DNA of 64,000 nt, from the NCBI GenBank assembly GCA_023512835.1, contig CM042090.1, positions 52,935,365 through 52,999,364 of the forward strand, read 5' to 3'. The notes beneath the pieces are model-generated. The model worked only from the letters and a program-made list of their open reading frames with translations, was not told the DNA's origin and did no database searches. Position numbers and translations under genes: made by a program. The first letter of the stretch is position 1. Each line of letters starts with the position of its first letter. Positions 11,067-21,928 of this stretch are shown here, one piece after another. This DNA is from Taxillus chinensis. Taxonomy: Eukaryota > Streptophyta > Magnoliopsida > Santalales > Loranthaceae.

Positions 11067-12692
11067 TTGTAATTTGAAGGTTGAAGGAGAAGGAAGGGAG
11101 GTCTTTGGAGAATGGAGAGCGACGAGGGTTTAGGGCTTTGAGAAGTGAAATCGATAGCCTCGCGCTTGCGTGAGAGTTCAGTATAAATAGGACCCGTTTC
11201 GTGGAAGCCAGCGGGTCTCGGGTTTAAGCGAGATGAGCAGTGATCCACCTAACAATCCGATTTCATTAGACTTGATGTATTAGAGCCGTCCAGTAGACTG
11301 ATGATGTGGCGGCCGTGCTAACCATTCAATAATGACAGCTGTAAGCATACTACCGAATTTTGAAAAGACAAATTACCGGGCTCGAGACGTGCATTTAATG
11401 AACCATCATTATTCCTCCTCAAAAAGACGTGATGTAAGATAATCACTTGGTTTATCGCGAATTGAGAATTCCAAGAGTCAAGAGGAATTAAACTGACTCT
11501 CATCCGGGCTAGAGAATATCCGTGTGAACTATATCCGGATGATAGACAAACTGAGTCTGTAATAAGAAAGTACTGAAGAAGTAGATTCCTTTGTTGTCTT
11601 GAAGGTAGAATAGAAAAGAAGTACCATAACACTTCAAATCCGAGACATCAGACTTAATATAGCAATGAAATGCAAAGGAGATCTAAACCTGTAGCTTCAT
11701 AAAGTTTAAACTAAAAGAACAAAAGACTTAACAGGTTGAGTTAGTACGGATATGAAGCAAATTGTCTAAGTAAAAACATCATAATCTGAACTAAGAAGAA
11801 ACAGAACTTATGCATATGGAAGAATAGTAATGAGACACATACATGTGAATTATGATCAGTTTACTGAAGAAAATGCATATGACAAATGATAAACACATAA
11901 GTTCATTTAGGTCAACATAGCGAATCCTTCATACTGACAGTGGTAACTAAGATTAATTAATTCTATATGAATTTATTCAACCAAGGATTCATGAGTGAGG
12001 GTGAAATAAAGAACACATGCTGGATGAGTAAACAGATTGATTGCAATTGCTAAAATGCAAAAGGTGAAGAATAAAGACATACTATCATGCCACAATTCTA
12101 ATTCAACAATGCATGTCCAGTCAGATCGATAAGTGTGAGTTCGGAGGGAGGAGTATCTGAGACATATCAGGGGTGCAGACTTTTGCTCCCCCTTAGATCG
12201 TGCGATCCTCTCGAGGAAGAACTCCCCCTCAGATAGACAGCTAGGAAAGAGGTCATGAGACATATAAGGAGGGTATTACTGGATTAATAGTTAAAGCATT
12301 TTCTCCCCCTTAGATCATGCGATCCTCTCGATGGACATTTCCTGCTTGGAATGATTCGCGAGAAAATGCTATCTATCCTTGATAAAACTCCACTTGCAGA
12401 GCTGATCAAACTACAACAATGAATACATCCACTAGACATTCCAAGCTAACCCTTTTCCATTCTTCAACAGTGCATGTTAGAAATTCCATTCAAAATGAGA
12501 AATCATTAAACATGTGGTGATCGACGAAAGAATAAATCATGAAGTCCTAAGGAGGTTTTATTCATATAATCTTAATTATGTTTGCTTTACCATACTGCAG
12601 TCTGGAGACACAAGCATCCTCCCAAAATGAAAAATGAGATTAATATCAGAAGCATGAAGCAAGTTAATCAGTAAAGACTTATCAGCGCTAAG
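11067..12692 (-). other. 3' region of Sirevirus-like copia element, non-coding
   Basis: This joins the pol remnant at 29814-31265 once the 17-kb insertion is removed; both sides of that insertion carry CACAG. No coding potential is visible. It holds a cluster of PPT-like motifs. Near 11182-11189 is a TATTTATA (minus strand), and at 11122-11139 a CCCTAAACCC telo-box-like motif, both upstream of the ATG at 11066, so a promoter for that ORF is possible but unproven. The copia 3' LTR boundary could not be located. Confidence 0.5.
12186..12312 (-). promoter_or_regulatory. Cluster of three polypurine-tract motifs (Sirevirus-like)
   Basis: The minus strand carries TAAGGGGGAG at 12186-12195, TGAGGGGGAGT at about 12221-12231 and TAAGGGGGAG at 12303-12312. 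The outer two sit in a longer direct repeat with a 117-bp period that includes GCGATCCTCTCGA. Multiple PPT copies downstream of pol are a described trait of Sireviruses, which supports the copia lineage call. Confidence 0.65.
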
Positions 12693-13462
12693 CACAGTGT
12701 TGGACCCCATTTTGTCCGGGTTGGACGTAACATTTATTTTTTTGCTTTATACATTAAATAAAGAGACATGACCGTCGATTCGAGGGGGTATTGTGATGAC
12801 TTCTTTAAAAAGGCTTTCAAATGCCAAAAATCCAGTCTCAGGTGATAAAGAATTAAATTTGAGGATCGACGCCTTTGATTGCGCTCAAATCCGAGGTCAA
12901 ACGAAGAAGTTATGGTCAAAACCGTATTTGGACCGCTAACGGCGATGAACTAGCGGCCAATATTCAAAACAACACTCCGGATTAGGTCACGAACCTCATT
13001 TTCTTAATCATCTCATCATTCTAAGAATTTTGACGTATATATTGCATATCTTTTCTCGTAGAGCTTAATTTCAAAAATAAAAAAATTCTTTTTCAATAAT
13101 AAAGCGGTTTAGGGACGCGCAATACAATCTTGGCACGAAAACAAACCCATTTTCAAATAAAAATGACACGGGGTCGCTCGTTGTGACACCTTGAGTTTAC
13201 GAATAATTGTTTCACATTTTTTTTGAAAACCAGGTTCTCTTGCCGATCCTAAAAACCCAAAACATCAGTTAAATATTACAAATTAGAGCAATAAAAATTT
13301 CTTTTTCCCTTTTCCTCTTTTTTCCCGTCTTCTTATTGTCTGCGTGTCATTTTCTAATTGGTTTAAAACAAAAACACAAAACAAAAAAATGATAAAATCA
13401 AAAACAAAATAAAAAAAACCACAACCGCTCATTTACTTCAACCTTATCACCTTCACCAAACT

Positions 13463-13672
13463 CGTCGTCCCTTCTCCCTTTCCCTCTCTCTTCGTCGACC
13501 TCTTCCCTAACGACGAGCCATGGCCACCGCGATGCTCAGCCACCTCCAACTGGCAACAGCAACCCAAACCCGTCGTCCCTTCTCCCTTTCCCTCTCTCTT
13601 CGTCGACCTCTTCACCAATGACGAGCCATGGCTGCCGCGATGCCCGGCCACCTCCAACTGGCAACAGCAACC
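13463..13672 (+). repeat. 108-bp tandem duplication inside the 5' LTR
   Basis: Two copies of a block starting CGTCGTCCCTTCTCC lie at 13463-13570 and from 13571 to about 13672, with a few base changes. The equivalent part of the 3' LTR (about 27200-27300) has a single copy. The duplication therefore arose after insertion, or the 3' LTR lost one copy. Confidence 0.8.
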
Positions 13673-13844
13673 CACCCTTATCCTCTCTCTCCCTCTCTCT
13701 CTCTCTCTCTCGGCCAAACCAAACCGAGTCTAAACCAAACCAAGCTCATCCGCCCATCGCTCGAACCCATGGTCCAGCACCCTCACCTCACCTCACTTGC
13801 TCGATCCAAGCCGCCATAAGCCCTAATCATCCTCCTTCCTTCTC

Positions 13845-13884
13845 TATAAAACCCAATCCAGTCGTCAGAACCAGGGGGGCTCTC
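13845..13884 (+). promoter_or_regulatory. LTR core promoter: TATAAAA and start-site-like block
   Basis: TATAAAA at 13845-13851 is followed about 25 bases later by AGGGGGGCTCTCA (about 13873-13885). The same pairing occurs in the 3' LTR (TATAAAA at 27476), the solo LTR (TATAAAAA at 17967) and the minus-strand LTR (TATATAAA at about 42896-42904). The spacing suits an RNA polymerase II start site within or next to the G/CTCTCA block. The start position is inferred. Confidence 0.6.
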
Positions 13885-16120
13885 ACAATCCAAAATACCT
13901 ATTCAAAGGATCACCTCTCTCAACCTCCACCGTCTTCCTCTTTACCTCTAAAGAGAGTCCCCCTGGTCGGAAATCAGGCCACCGGTCACTACTACCTCAA
14001 AGTAATTAGCCGCCGAACACCTCCATTTCGAAACCAGTCACCGCTTTCGTCTTTAACCCTACACCGACCCCTAACGATGGTGTGATATAGCCTCCGCTTC
14101 TCGTTGTGTCCACGCTATTGCCTGACTTTCCCATGACTACACGCACAAGTCCCTAATGGCGACATAGCTGGGCCGCCACTTCTCGCTAAGCCTACACCCC
14201 CAAAGCAGAAAAGACGCCTCCCCAGGCTTGCTGCCCATCACCACTGTCGCCGATTCAAGGACCTGTCATGCGACTCAAAGCTATTGAAGGAAGGTTGAAG
14301 AAAAGCAGTCTGCGAGAAGGCAACCAAGCACCTCACAATCATCAGCCAGTGCCTAAGGAGGACATCAAGGGAGTCACCTTTGGGTCACCCTTGAGCGTGG
14401 TTGGTTCCATATTGCTTTGCTTTGTTCCTATGATGTTTGTTTTCATCCATGCCTGTTGGTGTGTTATCATTGGCTATGTTGTTACCTAAATCTAAATGTT
14501 TTTTTAGTTGTTCTCATGCTCTTCATCACCGTTGCCTCCACTTATTAGTTTTGTGTTTGTTTTTCTTGTGTTTTTTTCTGTTTGTTTGGGTTTTACTCAT
14601 GGGTTCTGTTTTAGTCTAGTGTCGTTTCTGACTTGGTTTCTTTTTTTTGTTTTTATATTTTCTAGTCTGTTAAAGATCTTATTGTGGTCTGTTTTTGTTT
14701 TGCCTTGTTTTGGTCAATAAGATCCCCTGTCTGTTGGGTTTTTATCGTTGCTTCGGTTAAAAAAAATGAAACGAGAAGAAAGGAAGAAGAAGAAAGGAAA
14801 ATTGGAAAAATGTGCCTGATTTAAATGTGGGTCTGATTCAATACCTAAGAAAGAGGTAAGGAAGGAGAACAAATAATGTGGCATGAGTTTGTTTTATTGT
14901 CTACACGCCTGGTTTGATGTCCAATCTGGTTTCCTTTTGTGAGGGTGTGGTTTGGGTCTAATTTGGTTTCGGTCTTGGTTTGTAGCGTCTACACCGTTTT
15001 TCTTTGTTTTGTTTTGTTTTATTTTATTTTTTTGTCTTCTGTGTTGTCACCTGGAGCCCTAGTCACGTTCGTTTCGTTTCCCCTCGTTTCGTTCCTCTGT
15101 TTTAAATACAATTTTCTTGTTCTTCCCTCTAGGTTTAGGTCAATTGCTAGCTTTGTTTTGTTCTGTTTGTTTTCCGTCCATGGATTGGTTACTGTGCTCT
15201 ATTTTGTTATGTATGTTATTTTATTTTCAATGGTTTCATTGCTTTGTAATTTTATTGGCCTTAGGAAAATGTTAGTTTGGGCCATGATAATTTTGCAATT
15301 ATGGTTTGTAAAACCCAATGCCATTGTAATTTGTAAATGAAGCATAGTAAAAAAAACCTAGAGAGCAAAAAAAAAACAAAAAAAGAGAGAAAAAAAAGAA
15401 AAGAGAGATTTTTTTTATTTTTGTGGATGTCACTCACACACACAAACACTTTTACTTGTATTTTGTTTTTTTTGAAATTGTTTAAAAAATGTTTCCTTTT
15501 CAAAAAAAAAAGATAAAATCAAACAAAATCAAACAAAAATGCTTCTCAAAAACAATCTCTTTAAGGATTTTATTTTAAAAGTTTTTTTAAAAATCTCTTT
15601 AGAATTTTTATTTTTAGACTTAACCAAAATTTAGGACTTTTTATCCTTTGGTTAAGACTCACTTTTAACTTTGCAGAAAATAATGTTCTTTGACTTTAAA
15701 TGTAGAAAATAAAAAAGAAATAATAAAAATGTTAGCATCCCTTTAGATCTATTAGGCAACTTTTTAATTTCAATTGTAACAAATAATTTAGAAAAGTAAA
15801 ACAAGTAGAGCTTTAGGCTGTAACCAAATTTGACATCAATTTTAAATTAGTTAATTGTAGGTTAACATTTAAAACAAATTAGAAACCTCCAGATCTTAAG
15901 ATAGGTACCGAAAGGGCATTGCGGGGGTGCTAATCCTTCCCCGCACGTAACAAACTCCCAAACTCGTCTTTGACAACGTAGACCATTTTAGGTGACCAAC
16001 TGCACCCCAAAAACAGTTAGTGGCGACTCGGTTTCTTTTTCATCACCATTCAGGTGAAGAGTGGGAGAACCGCATCCCCAAAAGCGGGCTTCCCCCCGGA
16101 CGAAATTCGGTGATGATAGC

Positions 16121-16138
16121 TAGCGACTCTGCTGGGGA
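16121..16138 (+). promoter_or_regulatory. Primer binding site of Ogre-like element
   Basis: Two bases after the LTR end the sequence is TAGCGACTCTGCTGGGGA. The related element at 44903-44920 has TGGTGACTCTGTTGGGGA at the same offset, giving a consensus near TGGCGACTCTGCTGGGGA. The leading TGG fits pairing with a tRNA 3'-CCA. I did not identify the primer tRNA. Confidence 0.7.
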
Positions 16139-16854
16139 CGTTAGAGAGTTAGGCCTAGAATTAGGATTAAGAGGTTTCTTTTTTGTTTTTACTCACTTAA
16201 CTATTCTTTATTTCTTTATTTTGTTCGCTTACATTATTGTTGTATGATAGTTGTGCTTTACAAGCTTTGATGCCATAATAGTCATGTTTTACCGCTTTTC
16301 CTAACTGTTGCATTCATGCATAACCCTATACCCGGGTTTTTGTCACAAATTAGGTTAGCGAGGTTTATTAGGATGCCCTGCACGTTGATCATTATCCGCA
16401 AAGGGACCCCGGACTCCTTAACTCAAGCTAGAGGTCCTTTTAAGGCTCGTCCTTCTAAGGCCCCCCTCTGGTAAATCCCATGGTGTACGGAGCCCTCTAT
16501 TGAGGTAGCTTGGGGACCAACGAATAAGATAGGTTCAGCAATAAAAGTCCATTAGGGACATTGACCCACATGTTGTTTGCCCATTTTAGTCTTCCTTTTG
16601 AAGGATAGGTGCATTCATAGTAGATCATATTGTTTATTATTGTTATCTTGCTATATACTGTTTTGTGCATATTATTATTATTGTTCATATATTGTTTTTC
16701 TTTTTACTAATTTTATTTCGATTTATGTAATTGTTCATATAAATATTGTTGTTTTACTAACCTTATCTTATGTACATTACTGTTCTAACTTTATTTTGTA
16801 TATTGTTTTTTTTCTTTTCTGACCTTCATTCACACATTGTTTATATAGTTTTAG
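16139..16854 (+). other. Leader of Ogre-like element, first part
   Basis: This untranslated leader between the primer site and gag has no convincing ORF. It matches the leader of the related element at 44921-45400, including TTAGAGAGTTAGGCCTA and TGGTGTACGGAGCCCTC. That shared order confirms the two are related families. It is interrupted at 16860 by a solo LTR. Confidence 0.7.
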
Positions 16855-16859
16855 GACAT

Positions 16860-19062
16860 TGTTGGACCCCCTTTTGTCCGGGTTGGACATACACATTCAT
16901 TTTTCGCTTTAGACTTCTTTTTTGTTTGTTAACCATTTTGTACAATTAAAGAGACGTGACCGTTGATTCAAAAGGCGCAATTTCAACGACTTCTTTAAAA
17001 AGGTTTTTAAATGCCAAAAATCTAGTTCCAAGTGATAGAGAATCAAATTTGAAGATCAACACCTTTGACCGCGCTCAATTCCGAGGTCAAACGAGGAAGT
17101 TATGGTCAGAACAACATTTAGAGCGCTAGCGGCGAGCAAATAACACTCGACCTTTAAAACGACACTCCATATCAGGTCACGAACCGCATTTTATTAATCC
17201 TCTCATCATTCTGAGAATTTGAACGTATATATTGCGTATATTCACTCACAGAGCTTATTTTTGAAAAAATAAAAAAAAAATACTTTTTCAGTAATAAATC
17301 AATTTAGGGACGCGTAGTACAATTTTGGCACAAAAATAAACTCATTTTCAAGAAGAAAGGATACGGGGTTGCTCGTAGCGACACCCCGAATCCAAAAATT
17401 ATTTTTTCACATTTTATTGGAAATCAAATTATTTTACCGATCCCAAAAACTCAAAATATCAGTTAGAGACTACAAAATGAAGCAACAACAATTCATCTTT
17501 CTCTTTCCTTTCTTTTTTTTCCGCCTAACCTAGCCCACATGTCACCTATTCATTAGTTTAAAAAAAATAAAAAAAATAAAAAAACAAAAGAACAAAAACA
17601 AAACAAAAAAATAAAAGAAAAAAAACAAAAACAAAAACAAAAACAAAAAAAGAAAAGAAAAATAAAAGGCGGTCAACTCTCTCTCTCTCTCCTCGATCCC
17701 GTCTCGTCTCTTTCGCGCAGGCTACAACGCAAAACGCAGAAGCCTTCTTCCCCAGACGCAGTGCAGAGACGCAATGATGCAGGCACAGATCCTCTAGTGG
17801 TATGGATTCCTTCCCCTTTTTCCTTCCCCTCTTTCCCCAACCTTGCCGAAACCGGCTTTCCATTCTGCCGCTGCAGCCACACCCAAACCGCCCTCACATG
17901 CCAAACCCATCTCCAAATCGCGTCCTTGCGGCCCCAATTCAAACCAAACCCTTTTCCTTCCTCTCTTATAAAAATCCAATCGAAACCCTAGGCACAGGGG
18001 GGCTCTCAATTTACAAAAATCAAAACTTAGTTACCACATCTTATCATGCTCAATCCCAGAGAGTTCCCCCTGGCGGTCGGAAATCACCTCGCCAGCTGCC
18101 GCCTCTGTTCCCTCTTCCGGACGGAGGTTGCGCTGCCGCCACCACCATTTCAAATCCCCATCTTTTAACTGACGCTGTCTTTTAACTGCCCCACCAACAG
18201 AACTGTTCCACATTGGTTCTGTTTATTTCATCACCATTAGTTCTTTGTTTTTTTTGCTATCTGTGGTGTTTTTGTCATATTTTCTTTAAGGATATGAGGC
18301 CATATGTTGTTTGCTGGATTTTATACTAACAGATAAGTTTCTTGAGTGCTTGATTTCGTATGTTGAATCCATTGTCAAAGGATAGATTATAGTACAAGGA
18401 TGGAATTCTTGAGCGTTGTTTTTAGTTTGATGCGTTGTTAAAATAAAGCTGTTTGATATGTGCTGTAAGGATCATACTCTGACCTGTTGCTTAAACATGT
18501 CAATGCTAAGGAGCAATTGAGACTGGTTTAGGGGTTATTGTAGGGCTGGTTTAATGGCTGGGTGTCCCCCCTTATTCTGCAATTGCTAAATCATGAAAAT
18601 AAAACCATGTTCTCACTGTCATAGGCATAGTTCATGTACTCATTTGTATAGTTTCTTTTTCTTTTCTTTTCTTCCCGGGTTTTACTAGCTTTTGGGGCGT
18701 GTATGGAGTGTGATTTGATATTTCTGCCATTTGCTTGATGCGTTTTTTTGTTTGGTTTCATTTAAGTTCCAATGTTTTAAAAATATGTGAGTGTGACTAG
18801 CTTATGTCTAATCCATTTCCTGTTATTCATCAACAAAAAGACAGTCATTCCTTGCATGTGTATTCCTTTCTACTGCTTGTATTTTTTGTGGAAGGAGCCA
18901 TTATATGGCTACCTGTGTTTGTATCTATTTTATATCCTCATTTACCCCTTCCTTTTATTTTCGTCTTTTCTTGCATTTACTGGCCATTAGGGTGATGTTA
19001 GTTGGCCATTTAAAATTTTGTAAATATGGGTCACAACCCAACATTTGTATTTTTGTAATCAA

Positions 19063-19132
<70 letters not shown>

Positions 19133-20090
19133 AGAGAGAGAGAGAAAAGGTGAGCTTATTTTCTTTGATTTGTGAATGTCACAATCACACACACCACTTG
19201 TGTTAATTTTTAATTATTTATGCATTTTTGTTTAATATTTAAAAAAACAAAAACAAACAAAAAACAAAAAACACATTTTACTTAAACATTTTCCAAAACA
19301 AAAACTTTTCATAATAATAATTCTTTTAAACACTTGAGATTTTAAAAAACATGGAATTTTTAAACATTTAGAATTTTTAAACACTTGGGATTTTTTAAAC
19401 ATTTGGGATTTTTAAACATTTAAAAACATCAAAAACAACAACAACAAAAAAAATTCTAAAAAGGAAAAAAGTGTTTTCTCATAAAAATAAATAAATAAAT
19501 AAAAATTCAAACATTTATGCTTTTAAACTTGATCTTTTAAACACGAATTTAAGTCTTGGGTTTTTTAGCATACCTTTACGTTAGCGTGCAACCTAGAAAT
19601 TAATCGTTTTCTTAGGCTTCTTTAAATAACTTAGATGCTAACTAAACCATGGGATTAATTAGATATTCTATTCAATTTCAAATAAGTAGTTTAGAAACAG
19701 AAATAGGAAAAATTAAATTGCTAGGACAAATTGGATTTAATTCTAACTTTAACAAATGACTTAGAAAAATAAAAATAGACTTTAACGAATGTAAATTTTA
19801 CCTCACCTTTAAACCAGTCATATTTTAAGCAAACAGTTAAAACAAGTTAAGAAATCTCCAAACTCCTAAGATAGGTACCGAAAGGGCGTTGTGGGGGTGA
19901 TAGCCCTTCCCCATGCGTAACCAACTCCCGAGCCCATCCCTAGTAGCTTAGATCAAATTCCTTGTAGGTGACCAACCGCACCCCAAAAACGGTTGGTGGC
20001 GACTCTAATTTTTCATCACCATTCGGGTGAGGGTTGGGAGGAATCGCACCCCAAAAGCGGGTTTCTCCCTGACGAAATCCGGTGATGACA
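16860..20090 (+). repeat. Solo LTR of a related Ogre-like family
   Basis: A 3231-bp LTR from TGTTGGACCCC to GGTGATGACA is flanked by the 5-bp duplication GACAT (16855-16859 and 20091-20095). It is related to the host element's own LTRs but clearly diverged, so it comes from a sister family. No internal region is attached, which fits LTR-LTR recombination after insertion. It contains TATAAAAA at 17967 and a long GA microsatellite at 19068-19146. Its insertion lengthened the host leader by over 3 kb. Confidence 0.9.
19068..19146 (+). repeat. (GA)n microsatellite
   Basis: About 75 bases of GA repeat with two AAAA interruptions near the end. It lies in the 3' half of the solo LTR. The other Ogre-like LTRs have shorter purine runs at the equivalent place (for example near 15360-15410), suggesting local expansion. 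Confidence 0.95.
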
Positions 20091-20095
20091 GACAT

Positions 20096-20389
20096 AAATA
20101 CCGAACATAAGCATAAAAAAAAGAGTGACAAAAAAGGGTGATCATGTAAATAATACACACCCTTAGGACTCATAACATGCTTCATGCATCACTATAAGAA
20201 GGGTAGGTTTTTAACCTCTCATGCACATATCTTTACATGCATGCATACCTTCAGCATAAAAAAAAATAATAAAAAAAATGAAAAAATGAAACAGAATAAA
20301 AGGGAGCTTACCGCATTTTACCTTTTTCAGAAGTCACCATAGCGCACCGATACAATCTGCGATCCCGTTAGCAACGATCATCCACTTCA
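20096..20389 (+). other. Leader of Ogre-like element, second part
   Basis: The leader resumes after the solo LTR and its duplicated GACAT. It is AT-rich with ATGCATGCAT tracts and no ORF, and ends directly at the gag ATG. Confidence 0.65.
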
Positions 20390-21928
20390 ATGGCAGACCA
20401 AACTGAAAGTCGTTTTACTAGTCTGGAGCAAGGACAACAAGAACTTCAGAATCAGATGAGGGTCATGATGGAAATGTTGACTAAGATGGCAGCTGAAAAA
20501 GACAGGGGTTCTATTGAGGAAGACAATAACTCCCCTCATGGGCAGTCACAAGAAGCACCATTACCCCAAACTTTCATGCCAACACCTCCCCAAACATCTG
20601 TTCCAACCAATGTGAATCCTGGACCTTCAAATTACATGCCATTTGTTCAGCCGAATCCAGTGAATGTTGCTGAACCAATGGAGACTCCAATACATAAAGA
20701 AGACGACCAGTCCCTAGCAATGAAGCAATTGGAGGAGAGACTAAGAGCTTTGGAAGGAGCAGAAACCTATGGAATGATCAGTCCTCAAGACTTGTGCCTA
20801 GTCCCTGGAGTGGTTCTACCGCCAAAATTCAAGGTGCCAGAATTTGAAAAGTTTAATGGATCTCAATGCCCTAGGATGCATATCACCATGTACTGTAGGA
20901 AGATGGCTGCTCACGCCAATGACGATAAACTCTTAATCCACTGTTTGCAAGAAAGTTTGACTGGGGCACCACTCCGATGGTATATTCATTTGGAGGGACG
21001 TCATATCAGGACCTGGCGGGACCTTGCAACTGCATTCCTAACGCAGTATAAGCATGTCACGGAGTTAGAACTCGACAGGTTAGCACTGCTGGCTTTTGAA
21101 AAAGGGGCTAATGAGAGTTTTAAAATTTATGCTAGAAGGTGGAGGGAGGCAGCTATGGAAGTCCAACCTCCATTGACTGAAAAAGAGCTGACTATAATGT
21201 TCATCAGAACTCTAAAGGGGGTATACTATGAAAAGTTAATTAGCAATGTGTCTAGCAACTTTGCAGACCTGGTGGCTTCTGGGGAACGCATAAAAGATGG
21301 TATTAAGGAAGGGAAGCTTCATGGAGATACACCTGAGCCACCAAAGAAGTCTCCATTGGGAGGAAAGAAAAAGGAAGCTGATACTTAGGTAGTTTTGCAG
21401 AATCCTCCTATTCCTCAAAGCACTTTTGGGGCATACCCAAGTCTTTTCTGTACTCCTGGATTCTATACGGGGTTACCTCCATTTGCAGCCTATGCGGCCC
21501 CAGTACCCCAACTTCCAACATATCAACCACCAAAGGGAGCCCCTAGCCCTCTTTTACCAGTCCCACCTCCGACTGTACAACCAGGGCCCCAACAGACGTC
21601 CACTAGGCCAAATCAAGCTTCTAACAAAACCAAACTAGAATTTGACCCAATTCCCATAACCTATACTGAGTTATATCCCCAGCTTTTGAAGGCCGGTATG
21701 GTGAGCCCCATACCAATGGGAGAAGTGAAGCAACCTTACCCACGATGGTACAAAGGAGATGCCCGTTGTGCCTATCACAATAATGGAGTTGGTCACAACA
21801 TTGAGGGTTGCATTGCCTTTAAGAGAAAGGTCCAACATCTGCTGAATTCCAAATGGTTGGATTTCTCAAAGCAAGCTAACACACCAAATGTCAACTCAAA
21901 TCCATTGCCAGAGCATTCCAACCAGTGA
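20390..21928 (+). pseudogene. Ogre-like gag interrupted by one TAG stop
   Basis: The ATG at 20390 opens a frame of ~512 codons, broken only by TAG at 21386-21388 and ending with TGA at 21928. The N-terminus looks helical (SLEQGQQELQNQ). The middle is the gag core (KFKVPEFEKFNG, HCLQESLTGAPLRWY, WRDLATAFLTQYK, ESFKIYARRWREAA). The C-terminus after the TAG keeps Tat/Ogre features (FDPIPITYTELYPQLLKAG) and a knuckle-like C-x2-H-x5-H-x4-C (CAYHNNGVGHNIEGC). Gag packages element RNA in the cytoplasm. With one stop in an otherwise clean frame it is the least decayed gene of this element. The TAG could be a recent mutation or, less likely, read through. Confidence 0.88.

Larger units (their letters stand above)
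12698..16118 (+). repeat. 5' LTR of Ogre-like element
   Basis: This 3421-bp LTR starts TGTTGGACCCC and ends TGATGATA, where the partner LTR ends TGATGACA. It matches 26436-29813 closely along its whole length. It contains a TATAAAA at 13845, pyrimidine-rich blocks near 13660-13715, and a 108-bp tandem duplication absent from the 3' LTR. Short ORFs in it are low-complexity and not genes. Confidence 0.9.

Noticed and set aside
13618..14085. 155-codon ORF in the 5' LTR
   Set aside because: Low-complexity Pro/Ser sequence overlapping the TATA and start region; the matching ORF is not kept in the 3' LTR.
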